Below are positions 6,016 through 11,444 of a stretch of DNA of 11,444 bases, one piece after another; position 1 is the stretch's first letter; each line of letters starts with the position of its first letter. This stretch comes from Deltaproteobacteria bacterium (GTDB lineage: Bacteria; Desulfobacterota; JADFXK01). The stretch spans positions 11,930 through 23,373 of the forward strand of contig JADFYA010000010.1 in assembly GCA_015233285.1 (NCBI GenBank), given 5' to 3'. Below the pieces are notes generated by a model. That model made no database searches and was not told where the DNA came from. It was given only the letters and a program-made list of their open reading frames with translations. A program made the position numbers and the translations under genes.

Positions 6016-6588
6016 TTAGTGAGGGGCAGTAATACCGGTGGGATAGGTAATCCTGAACCCTTCCCGTTTTTCCCCATTTATGTATCCAGGTTGAATCAAC
6101 CGATACCATACTTCCACCTGGAATTCATTTTGGGGCGATTGCCGCAATTCCAGTTTTATCACCATGGGGCCACCATAACCGCCTCTTTGCTGGTAAAATC
6201 TTCCATAGCCTCGTATCAATTTCATCCGATTAACGGCCTGGAAGAACCTCTTCACCTTGGCAATATCCCCCCGGGACAGGCAAGTTTTGACTGTCCCGAC
6301 AAACTCATTGATAAAAAGGCCATTATTTATTGGAATCAGAGGAGGCTTGCAATCTTTTCGGCGTGGTCTGTATGGAGATTCTTTTGTTATGGCCTGTTCC
6401 AAAATATTTACATCCTGACGTGAAAGGTACTGGCCGGCCGTTGCCACCAATCCATCCCGGTCCACACAGGAAACTTCAAACCAAGAGGGCAGAGTGGCGC
6501 CCGCCGGGAAACTGATTGCCAGCCCGGCCGGTACCAAGCAAAAACAAAAGAGCTTCACAAGAAGTTTACGGGGTAATGTGTCAATCAT
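6016..6588 (-). CDS. Exported protein of unknown function
   Basis: Protein of 190 residues that I do not recognise. Residues 1-31 are a signal peptide: basic start (PRKLLVK), hydrophobic core with FCFCLVPAGLAI, and AGA as the cleavage site. The mature part has three Cys (41, 80, 103), a basic region around SPYRPRRKDC and a C-terminal half with beta character (MVIKLELRQ, FQVEVWYRL) typical of a small alpha/beta periplasmic fold. An Arg/Gly/Tyr-rich stretch (RGYGRFYQQRGGYGG, 126-140) separates the two halves. AGAGGA lies about seven bases before the ATG and a strong terminator follows, so it is monocistronic. It lies inside the segment flanked by the two direct repeats. Confidence 0.7.
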   Translation of the reverse strand: MIDTLPRKLLVKLFCFCLVPAGLAISFPAGATLPSWFEVSCVDRDGLVATAGQYLSRQDVNILEQAITKESPYRPRRKDCKPPLIPINNGLFINEFVGTVKTCLSRGDIAKVKRFFQAVNRMKLIRGYGRFYQQRGGYGGPMVIKLELRQSPQNEFQVEVWYRLIQPGYINGEKREGFRITYPTGITAPH

Positions 6589-6750
6589 GGCGAATTCCTC
6601 TTTTACCGGTTAAGGATTAATGCTTTCAGATCGGTGACCGTAACTGATGTTCACAGGGGGGTGGTCCGGATGACGGCTGGACGCTCCCTTCTGTGTTGAT
6701 TAAGGCCCGTTGACGATGACCGCGGCGGCGGGATAGAAGCAAGAAACTGA

Positions 6751-6783
6751 AATAGGCCGGGTGAGAATCTGGCCTATTTTTTT
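6751..6783 (+). terminator. Orphan plus-strand terminator
   Basis: AATAGGCC (6751-6758) and GGCCTATT (6771-6778) form a perfect eight-pair stem with a 12-base loop, followed by a T-run to 6783. No plus-strand gene lies upstream; the neighbours on both sides are on the minus strand. Confidence 0.75.
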
Positions 6784-6835
6784 GCCGGGCCCGTGGGCAA
6801 ACTTGATGAGCGTGTGGGGCAGAGTGCAGGGCACA
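6751..6835. repeat. Imperfect direct repeat, right copy
   Basis: Second copy of 4631-4716: the terminator hairpin, then cgtgggcaaa (6792-6801) and gtgtgggg (6812-6819) in the same order. It lies next to the tRNA-fMet terminator. Confidence 0.65.
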
Positions 6836-6843
6836 GTCGCCCC

Positions 6844-6885
6844 AAAAAGAAACCGGCCAGCAACGTTTTATCGTAACTGGCCGGC
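6844..6885 (-). terminator. Rho-independent terminator of tRNA-fMet
   Basis: On the minus strand CCGGCCAG (6877-6884) pairs with CTGGCCGG (6853-6860), eight pairs, followed by TTTCTTTTT. It starts 17 bases after the tRNA 3' end. Confidence 0.85.
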
Positions 6886-6901
6886 ATTAGTTATTCTTAT
6901 T

Positions 6902-6978
<77 letters not shown>

Positions 6979-6990
6979 TCTGATTCGGCA

Positions 6991-7019
6991 CTTGTAGGCT
7001 TTTTCCGCCGGGATGTCAA
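6991..7019 (-). promoter_or_regulatory. Promoter of tRNA-fMet
   Basis: Minus strand TTGACA (7014-7019), 17-base spacer, TACAAG (6991-6996), 12 bases before the tRNA 5' end. Confidence 0.7.
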
Positions 7020-7122
7020 GGAATAAATTTGAAATAGATTGATTAATTAGACAACACACTGTTATTAAATGTATTTTTTCTGCATTCGGAATTGATGGGG
7101 CACCCTTGGATTCAGGCCCGTC

Positions 7123-7154
7123 AACAAGCAACGAGCAACCATGAACCAGCAACC
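7123..7154. repeat. Short low-complexity AGCAAC repeats
   Basis: AACAAGCAACGAGCAACC followed by atgaa and ccagcaacc: three AGCAAC words within 32 bases just after the stop of the MoaD-like gene. A non-coding simple repeat. Confidence 0.5.
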
Positions 7155-7161
7155 GGCTGAT

Positions 7162-7476
7162 TCATGGGGCCTCAGGCGAGTCGGCCGAAGGTTTGTCTTG
7201 GGAGATCCTGTTGGCGAAACAAATGGCCACATACATATTGTAAGCCAGTTGAGGCGGGAACAGGCTGAGTCTATCACCATCGTTCAAAACTTCGTCTTGC
7301 GACAGGGTACAATGATTCAGAAGCGCCAACCGGACATCCTCAAGAGTCAGGCCCAGGGCGGCAATGGCATCGCTGACCAGACTGCCCTCTGGGAGGAGCA
7401 ATTGGAGCTCGCCCTGGTTGTGCCCCTGCACCTTATTTCTTAGGAATGCCCCAAGCTTAACCGTGATAGTGATCAT
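7162..7476 (-). CDS. MoaD/ThiS-like ubiquitin-fold protein without the C-terminal Gly-Gly
   Basis: Protein of 104 residues. Residues 1-73 follow the small sulfur-carrier fold: an initial strand ITITVKLGAFLRNK, LLLPEGSLVSDAIAALGLTLEDV, a LNHCTLSQDEVLNDGD segment and the closing strand RLSLFPP. In MoaD this is followed at once by x-x-GG, the glycine pair that is adenylated and thiocarboxylated. Here the chain reads LFPPQLAYNMY and continues about 27 residues with no Gly-Gly, so standard sulfur carriage looks impossible from the sequence seen. AAAGGG lies about seven bases before the ATG. It is the last gene of the flavoprotein operon; such MoaD-type genes often accompany tungsten/molybdenum aldehyde:ferredoxin oxidoreductase clusters, which is inference here. 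Confidence 0.7.
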   Translation of the reverse strand: MITITVKLGAFLRNKVQGHNQGELQLLLPEGSLVSDAIAALGLTLEDVRLALLNHCTLSQDEVLNDGDRLSLFPPQLAYNMYVAICFANRISQDKPSADSPEAP

Positions 7477-7583
7477 TTTTGACCCTTTTCTCTCAGGCTG
7501 CGAGAAGAATTACGAAGCATAGGTAATGAAAATACCAACCGCAACGTCCCGGCCGGAGCGCCTTGGCCGATCGATGGGATGGG

Positions 7584-7787
7584 CTAGGGTGTATCAAAGG
7601 GTAATTCAAGGTTGAATTTCTGCATCACTTTTTCCAACCCTCTCCTGGTGGCGCCGGTGATGATGCAGGCCTCCCGTTCCGAAATCCTGCCGTTGTAATA
7701 GAGAACCGCGGCCAAGGCTTCGGTGAGATAGGATTGGTCCAAAGTCGTGATGTTTTCGAAATCTGGGATATCTATAGTGATTCGCAT
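7584..7787 (-). CDS. Small UPF0175-like helix-turn-helix protein
   Basis: Predicted 67-residue cytoplasmic protein starting MRITIDIPDFENI. Residues 19-53 (LTEALAAVLYYNGRISEREACIITGATRRGLEKVM) resemble the UPF0175 pattern, a short helix followed by xGRISxxxAxxxxGxxRxxxExxM, also found in antitoxin-like DNA-binding proteins. I took ATG at 7787, where the family's N-terminal strand begins; a TTG at 7823 would add 12 residues of unlikely composition. No strong ribosome site is visible, and the ATG is 42 bases after the stop of the flavoprotein gene, so translational coupling is plausible. No toxin partner is next to it. Confidence 0.6.
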   Translation of the reverse strand: MRITIDIPDFENITTLDQSYLTEALAAVLYYNGRISEREACIITGATRRGLEKVMQKFNLELPFDTP

Positions 7788-7829
7788 AGTCTTTAAAGAG
7801 AGTGGCCAACAAGGTGAACCCAAAAAGAA

Positions 7830-9005
7830 TTAATCCGAAAGAAGGGTATCCTTTATCTGAGATATGTCCTTTTTCTCGGTGATCATGTTTTTCAGGTTGC
7901 TGAACCCCTTGGTATCTCCGAGCATGATCAGGCCGATGAGTTTACCGCCGTCAAATACGGCCTTTTTGTAGGTGTTATGGCCGGTCACAACTCTTGACTC
8001 GAATTTATTGTCGGCGTCGATCTCTCCGGCCGAGGCCAGGTCTACACCCACTACCTTAAGCATATTGGCCATGGTTGTCCCGGTATAACTAAGATTAAGG
8101 CCGGTCATGTTGGCGCCGGCGATTTTTCCCTGGTCCATGGCGGCCGGCCAGATGCCATAGGGCATACCTTTATGTTCAGCAACGTCACCGGCTGCATAAA
8201 TGTCCGGCTGGTTGGTCCTAAGATAGTCATCCACCTTGATGCCCTTGTCGGTCTCCAGCTCCAGGGGTTTAGCCAAAATCATGTTCGGTCGAACCCCGGC
8301 CGAAATGATCACCATCTGGGCCGGCAGGGTCTCTCCACCAGCCAGGGCCACGCCATCGACCCGGTCATTCCCGACAATGCCCTCGGTCTTAGCGCCCAGT
8401 CTGAAGGCAAATCCCATCCCCTCCATCATGGTTTGAAGCAGGGCGGCTCCGGGGACGTCCAGTTGCCGGGGCAAGAGTCTGGGAAAGAACTCCACCACGG
8501 TGACTCGCAGCCCCAATTTGCGAAAGGCGTTACCGGCTTCCAGACCCAACAATCCGCCGCCGATGAGGACGACTTCCCCGGTCTTCCGGGCCTGCGCGGA
8601 GATATCCCGGGCATCCTTGATCGTTCGCAGAGCCAGGACGCCGGCTTTTTCGGAACCCTTAATGGGTGGGATGAAAGAATTGCCGCCGGTGGCGATCAGC
8701 AAAGAATCGTAGGGAAAGGTACGATTATCGTCGGTTGTAACCGTCTTCTTTTGACGGTCAGCGGCAACAACCAGCGTATTAAGCTCCAGATTGATATTAT
8801 TATCCTGATACCATTGTTCTTTTTTTGCGATAAGGGCTTGTTCGGTGAACTCGCCGGCAATGAACTCATTCAACTTGATGCGATAATAGAAGGGGATATC
8901 CTCAGCGGATAAGATGGTAATGCGACCTTCGTGGTCATGTTTGCGGATTTCTTCCGCCGCTGTGAGTCCGGCCACGCCACTGCCGATGATCAAGTATTGC
9001 TTCAT
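7830..9005 (-). CDS. FAD/NAD(P)-dependent oxidoreductase, NADH:rubredoxin oxidoreductase type
   Basis: Cytoplasmic flavoprotein of 391 residues that transfers electrons from NAD(P)H to a small acceptor such as rubredoxin. Domains: FAD-binding Rossmann motif GSGVAG (8-13) with the ATGG motif (105-108); NAD(P)H-binding Rossmann motif GGGLLG (149-154) with Glu172 at the end of the second strand, suggesting NADH; second FAD motif YAAGDVAE (270-277); a C-terminal domain of about 75 residues ending in LLSD. There is no CxxC redox disulfide, which excludes thioredoxin and disulfide reductases, and no Fe-S extension as in nitrite reductase large subunits. AAAGGAGGT lies eight bases before ATG at 9005. 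It heads an apparent three-gene operon with the UPF0175-like and MoaD-like genes and is divergent from the diiron protein gene. Acceptor identity is inferred. Confidence 0.88.
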   Translation of the reverse strand: MKQYLIIGSGVAGLTAAEEIRKHDHEGRITILSAEDIPFYYRIKLNEFIAGEFTEQALIAKKEQWYQDNNINLELNTLVVAADRQKKTVTTDDNRTFPYDSLLIATGGNSFIPPIKGSEKAGVLALRTIKDARDISAQARKTGEVVLIGGGLLGLEAGNAFRKLGLRVTVVEFFPRLLPRQLDVPGAALLQTMMEGMGFAFRLGAKTEGIVGNDRVDGVALAGGETLPAQMVIISAGVRPNMILAKPLELETDKGIKVDDYLRTNQPDIYAAGDVAEHKGMPYGIWPAAMDQGKIAGANMTGLNLSYTGTTMANMLKVVGVDLASAGEIDADNKFESRVVTGHNTYKKAVFDGGKLIGLIMLGDTKGFSNLKNMITEKKDISQIKDTLLSD

Positions 9006-9091
9006 TCTGATACCTCCTTTGTTGAGTTAATTTAGGTTGAACAAGGGGAAGTCGAAATTAGCCGAATTTTCTTCCATGCGCTACCCGGCTG

Positions 9092-9110
9092 TGTTATGAT
9101 GATTCTAACA
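9092..9110. promoter_or_regulatory. PerR/Fur-family-like operator
   Basis: TGTTATGATGATTCTAACA: an imperfect palindrome whose centre TTATGAT-G-ATTCTAA (9094-9108) differs at two positions from the Bacillus PerR box TTATAATNATTATAA. It overlaps the extended -10 of the flavoprotein promoter, a position fit for repression. The binding protein is inferred; no regulator gene is in the window. Confidence 0.5.
9102..9110 (-). promoter_or_regulatory. Extended -10 promoter of the flavoprotein operon
   Basis: Minus strand TGTTAGAAT is an extended -10 (TGN plus TAGAAT). The -35 region is poor, as often seen with extended -10 promoters. The leader would be about 90 bases. Confidence 0.45.
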
Positions 9111-9136
9111 GTTTTTGGTCGATTTTAAATAATTTT

Positions 9137-9165
9137 TTGACAAGTCCCGTGTTTTTTTGTAATGT
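9137..9165 (+). promoter_or_regulatory. Sigma-70-like promoter toward the diiron protein gene
   Basis: TTGACA (9137-9142), 17-base spacer, TAATGT (9160-9165). The resulting leader would be about 310 bases long. A second TTGACA on the opposite strand (9172-9177) faces it. Confidence 0.5.
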
Positions 9166-9319
9166 GCCAGGTGTCAAGAATCTGAAGACACAAATTAATT
9201 GACTGATTTATTTATGAATAGCGGCTGCCCAAGAAAATACTGGTGATCATTTGACGGAAGCCGGATAGACCGGTCTGTCGAAAGTGAGATTCACCGGAAG
9301 GTCTGGAGAGGTGATTGGG

Positions 9320-9382
9320 ATGGTTTTTAGGCCGGACCTTGGAGGCGGCCCTCTTTTGGTTGACGGCCGGATGATCGGGTGA
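9320..9382 (+). CDS. Possible 20-residue leader ORF
   Basis: ATG at 9320 is preceded by GGAGAGGTG and followed by 20 codons (MVFRPDLGGG...GRMIG). It lies 100 bases before the diiron protein gene within its long leader. It could be a leader peptide or chance. Confidence 0.2.
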   Translation: MVFRPDLGGGPLLVDGRMIG

Positions 9383-9429
9383 TTCGGATTTCGAGTCTCT
9401 CTACCCGGAAACTTGTGAAAATTATGAAT

Positions 9430-9458
9430 CCCGACGTTAAAACCGACCGGCGGTCGGG
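9430..9458 (+). promoter_or_regulatory. Two mutually exclusive hairpins before the diiron protein gene
   Basis: CCGACC (9443-9448) can pair with GGTCGG (9452-9457), or CCCGAC (9430-9435) can pair with GTCGGG (9453-9458). Both use the same right arm, about 15 bases before the Shine-Dalgarno, so they could switch. No T-run follows. Confidence 0.3.
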
Positions 9459-9482
9459 CGTATCATCGGGGAGGAGGAAGGA

Positions 9483-9941
9483 ATGAATTTTGCGTCATTT
9501 GATGAGATGATTCAGTTTGCCGTAGACAAAGAAAACGAGGCGGTGACTTTTTACGAAAGCTTGAGCACTCTGGAGCCATTTTCCGGGACTAAGGAAATGT
9601 TCAAGGAATTCGCGGCAGAGGAGCGGAAGCACGCCGTGATGTTAACGGAATTCGGGAAAGACAAAGGGAAGATCGCTCAGTATAAATTAGAAATCATTCC
9701 GGACTTGAAACGAAGCGATTATCTCGTAGACACGGAGTACACGCCGGGCATGGACTATCGTGAGGTTCTAAGATTAGCCATGAAACGGGAGGAGAAGTCC
9801 CTGTTCCTATACGACTCGTTGGCTCAGGCTGTGGCTGACGACACCAAGAAATTGTTCCAACTTCTAGCCCAGGAAGAATCCAAGCATAAGTTGGCCTTGG
9901 AGAAGATGTACGATGATTTTATGGCCGAACTGGGTGACTAG
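9483..9941 (+). CDS. Rubrerythrin-like ferritin-fold diiron protein without a rubredoxin domain
   Basis: Cytoplasmic four-helix-bundle protein of 152 residues; relatives reduce peroxide or handle iron at a diiron site. Two matching halves are seen: helix with Glu19 (KENEAVTFYESL) followed by E-R-K-H (47-50), then helix with Glu103/104 (KREEKSLFLYDSL) followed by E-S-K-H (132-135). This gives the E, ExxH, E, ExxH ligand pattern. Rubrerythrin itself is about 190 residues with a C-terminal CxxC-CxxC rubredoxin; there is no Cys here, so electrons would have to come from a separate carrier. A strong GGAGGAGGAAGG ribosome site is adjacent to the ATG. It is divergent from the NADH:rubredoxin-reductase-type gene and followed by ccdA, which fits an oxidative-stress role. 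Confidence 0.87.
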   Translation: MNFASFDEMIQFAVDKENEAVTFYESLSTLEPFSGTKEMFKEFAAEERKHAVMLTEFGKDKGKIAQYKLEIIPDLKRSDYLVDTEYTPGMDYREVLRLAMKREEKSLFLYDSLAQAVADDTKKLFQLLAQEESKHKLALEKMYDDFMAELGD

Positions 9942-10105
9942 CCCTCGTTGTCCGCTTAGATTGAGAAGTTTTTAGAAGAAGAGATGTTGACTTGGGGTGG
10001 GCTGCCAGGGGGCCGAAGGTACTCGGATATCCGATATTCATAGGGTACTGGAGGCCCCGGCGGTGAGTGCCGGTCGGCGTTGGTCGATTTTTTTTGAAAA
10101 AAAGC

Positions 10106-10134
10106 TTGCAAAAAGAATTGAAGTAGTTTACAAA
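10106..10134 (+). promoter_or_regulatory. Candidate ccdA promoter
   Basis: TTGCAA (10106-10111), 17-base spacer, TACAAA (10129-10134), about 60 bases before the ATG. It indicates that ccdA can be transcribed separately from the diiron protein gene, 251 bases upstream. Confidence 0.4.
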
Positions 10135-10192
10135 TACAAGTTTCACGGTACGAGCAGCAACAAAAGGGAAGACATAAGGAAACCGAGCCGAC

Positions 10193-10903
10193 ATGTTGGA
10201 ACCACAACACGTATCGTTATTTATAGCTTTTTCCGCCGGGGTAGCCTCATTTGCCAGCCCCTGTGTCTTGCCTTTGATTCCATCGTATCTATGTTTCATC
10301 AGCGGACTGTCCTTTGAAGATTTGACCGGAGAGACACCTGGAGTCCGGGTCCGCCGGCAAGCCATGATTCACTCCCTGCTGTTTATCGGTGGTTTTTCGT
10401 GCGTGTTTATTCTCCTTGGTCTGTCCATTACTTTGCTGGGACAGATCATGGCCCGATACCAGCAGGTGATAAGGCAGGTCGGCGGCGTTATCATCATCTT
10501 GCTGGGCGTTTATCTGACCGGGGTGATTCGGTTCAAGTTTTTGGAGTTTGAACGGCGGGTGCATCTGCAGGAGAAGCCGGTAGGCTACGTGGGTTCTTTT
10601 CTGGTGGGTGTGACCTTTGCGGCCGGGTGGACACCGTGCATCGGACCTATCCTGGGGGCCATCCTAATATACGCCGGCACGGCGCAGCATATTCAGACAG
10701 GCTTGCTGCTGCTGACGGCCTACAGTCTGGGGCTGGCCTTGCCGTTTTTACTCTCGGCGGTGGCCATTACATCGTTCTTGAGCCTGTTCTCCCGATACAA
10801 AGGTGTCCTGAGGTACGTTTCACCTGTAAGCGGGGTGATTTTGATTCTAGTGGGTCTGGCGGTGTTTCTGGATAAGTTGTCATGGCTGGCTGTGGGACTG
10901 TGA
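10193..10903 (+). CDS. ccdA: Cytochrome c biogenesis / thiol-electron transporter CcdA
   Basis: Inner-membrane protein of 236 residues, the normal CcdA length, that passes electrons from cytoplasmic thioredoxin to extracytoplasmic thiol proteins, for haem attachment to c-type cytochromes or other reductive work. Both conserved motifs are present: ASFASPCVLPLIPSY (18-32) with Cys24 and AAGWTPCIGPILGA (143-156) with Cys149, the redox pair that sits in the two pseudo-symmetric three-helix halves. Six hydrophobic segments are visible at about 7-38, 56-85, 92-113, 131-162, 168-197 and 207-228. AAGGA is 12 bases before the ATG, a little far for a ribosome site. No thioredoxin-like partner gene (such as resA) follows; the next gene is a tRNA. 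Confidence 0.93.
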   Translation: MLEPQHVSLFIAFSAGVASFASPCVLPLIPSYLCFISGLSFEDLTGETPGVRVRRQAMIHSLLFIGGFSCVFILLGLSITLLGQIMARYQQVIRQVGGVIIILLGVYLTGVIRFKFLEFERRVHLQEKPVGYVGSFLVGVTFAAGWTPCIGPILGAILIYAGTAQHIQTGLLLLTAYSLGLALPFLLSAVAITSFLSLFSRYKGVLRYVSPVSGVILILVGLAVFLDKLSWLAVGL

Positions 10904-11080
10904 AATCCGGGTGTAGGAGTTCATATCGCCTAAGGGCTGGCCAAATATGTCTAAATATATTGTTTAGTTATATATAACACACAGGAATCAGATTAGTTAG
11001 AGCAGGTATCCGGTAGTATTTATTAACAGAATGATTTAACAGCATAATTAAGAAATAATAATAATTTTTCAAGAAAAAGC

Positions 11081-11109
11081 TTGATTTCAGTTTCAAAGTG
11101 GTATACATA
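11081..11109 (+). promoter_or_regulatory. Promoter of tRNA-Thr
   Basis: TTGATT (11081-11086), 17-base spacer, TACATA (11104-11109); TATACA two bases earlier is an alternative -10. The tRNA starts about 40 bases downstream. Confidence 0.5.
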
Positions 11110-11147
11110 ATCCGAATTTGCTCGACAGACGAACGGGCAGTGATTCG

Positions 11148-11224
11148 GCCAGCGTAGCTCAGTCAGGTAGAGCAACTGATTTGTAATCAGTCGGTCGGGG
11201 GTTCAAATCCCTTCGCTGGCTCCA
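11148..11224 (+). tRNA. tRNA-Thr (UGU)
   Basis: 77 bases with a complete cloverleaf: acceptor GCCAGCG/CGCTGGC, D arm GCTC...GAGC, anticodon stem ACTGA/TCAGT around loop TTTGTAA, T arm with GTTCAAATC, and encoded CCA at the 3' end. Two G-U pairs close the T stem. Confidence 0.95.
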
Positions 11225-11317
11225 AGGTCGGAACCGGCTGACTGCCGGGTTTGAAAACCAGACGGGAAGCAGAAGCCGCCCGAACTGGGTGTGGATTGAC
11301 GGGCCCAATAATTCACC

Positions 11318-11370
11318 GCAAAGTCGCAAAGATGATGGAAATTCTTCGCGGTTTTGCTTTGGATTTTTTT
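11318..11370 (+). terminator. Possible terminator 3' of tRNA-Thr
   Basis: GCAAAGTCGCAAAGA (11318-11332) and TCTTCGCGGTTTTGC (11343-11357) form an imperfect 15-pair stem including G-U pairs, with a 10-base loop; seven T residues follow at 11364-11370. The arm word accgcaaagtcgcaaag also resembles interspersed palindromic repeats common in intergenic DNA. Confidence 0.45.
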
Positions 11371-11444
11371 ACCCGGCAGTTCCTCAATGACAGAACAACG
11401 ACCCGGCAAGGCTCAGGTTTCCCAAGAAAAGCCTTTAGGTGTCT

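Noticed and set aside
8172..8912. 246-codon plus ORF
   Set aside because: Antisense shadow of the flavoprotein gene, which has clear FAD and NAD motifs.
9919..10365. 148-codon minus ORF between the diiron protein gene and ccdA
   Set aside because: It overlaps the ends of both well-supported plus-strand genes and shows no domain.
11203..11409. 68-codon minus ORF after tRNA-Thr
   Set aside because: It covers the tRNA 3' end on the opposite strand and the palindromic terminator-like repeat; no ribosome site.

Overview
The window looks like chromosomal DNA of a motile, probably anaerobic, Gram-negative bacterium; Desulfobacterota (old Deltaproteobacteria) or a near relative fits best. The evidence is the mixture of a sigma-28 controlled flagellin, an NADH:rubredoxin-oxidoreductase-type flavoprotein, a rubredoxin-less rubrerythrin-like diiron protein, CcdA, a MoaD-type protein, DUF4124 and DUF1640-like proteins and a STAS-only anti-sigma factor antagonist. 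This placement is inference; no rRNA or other marker is present.

Layout. (1) 1-2689, minus strand: one continuous open frame of at least 896 codons that runs off the left edge. It starts with a textbook flagellin N-terminal domain, and its variable middle carries seven 44-46-residue Asp-box/BNR (Ycf48-like) repeats, predicted to fold as a seven-bladed beta-propeller. Its leader has a sigma-28 promoter, a strong hairpin with AGGA in the loop and a Shine-Dalgarno overlapping an ACAAGGA CsrA-type site. (2) 2783-3200: the promoter region is duplicated about 309 bp upstream; the second copy faces only a 45-codon ORF. (3) 3385-3729, minus: DUF1640-like coiled-coil membrane protein. (4) 4110-4610, plus: exported DUF4124 protein with a terminator. 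(5) 4611-6850: accessory-looking segment with a STAS protein, two tiny overlapping ORFs, an exported protein of unknown function and several hairpins. It is bracketed by two imperfect direct repeats, each a terminator hairpin followed by GTGGG-type repeats. (6) 6902-6978, minus: initiator tRNA-fMet with its own promoter and terminator. (7) 7162-9005, minus: flavoprotein oxidoreductase, small UPF0175-like protein, MoaD/ThiS-like protein, probably one operon. (8) 9006-9482: divergent control region with a PerR/Fur-like 7-1-7 palindrome. (9) 9483-10903, plus: rubrerythrin-like diiron protein and CcdA. (10) 11148-11224, plus: tRNA-Thr(UGU).

How it works together. The right half reads as a redox/oxidative-stress neighbourhood: a flavoprotein that may feed electrons from NADH to rubredoxin-like carriers, a diiron protein that may use them against peroxide, and a thiol-electron carrier (CcdA), with a candidate peroxide- or iron-sensing operator over the flavoprotein promoter. 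The left half is flagellar: an unusual propeller-carrying flagellin that appears controlled by sigma-28 at transcription and by CsrA at translation. The flagellin's C-terminal domain and any fliW/csrA genes lie outside the window.
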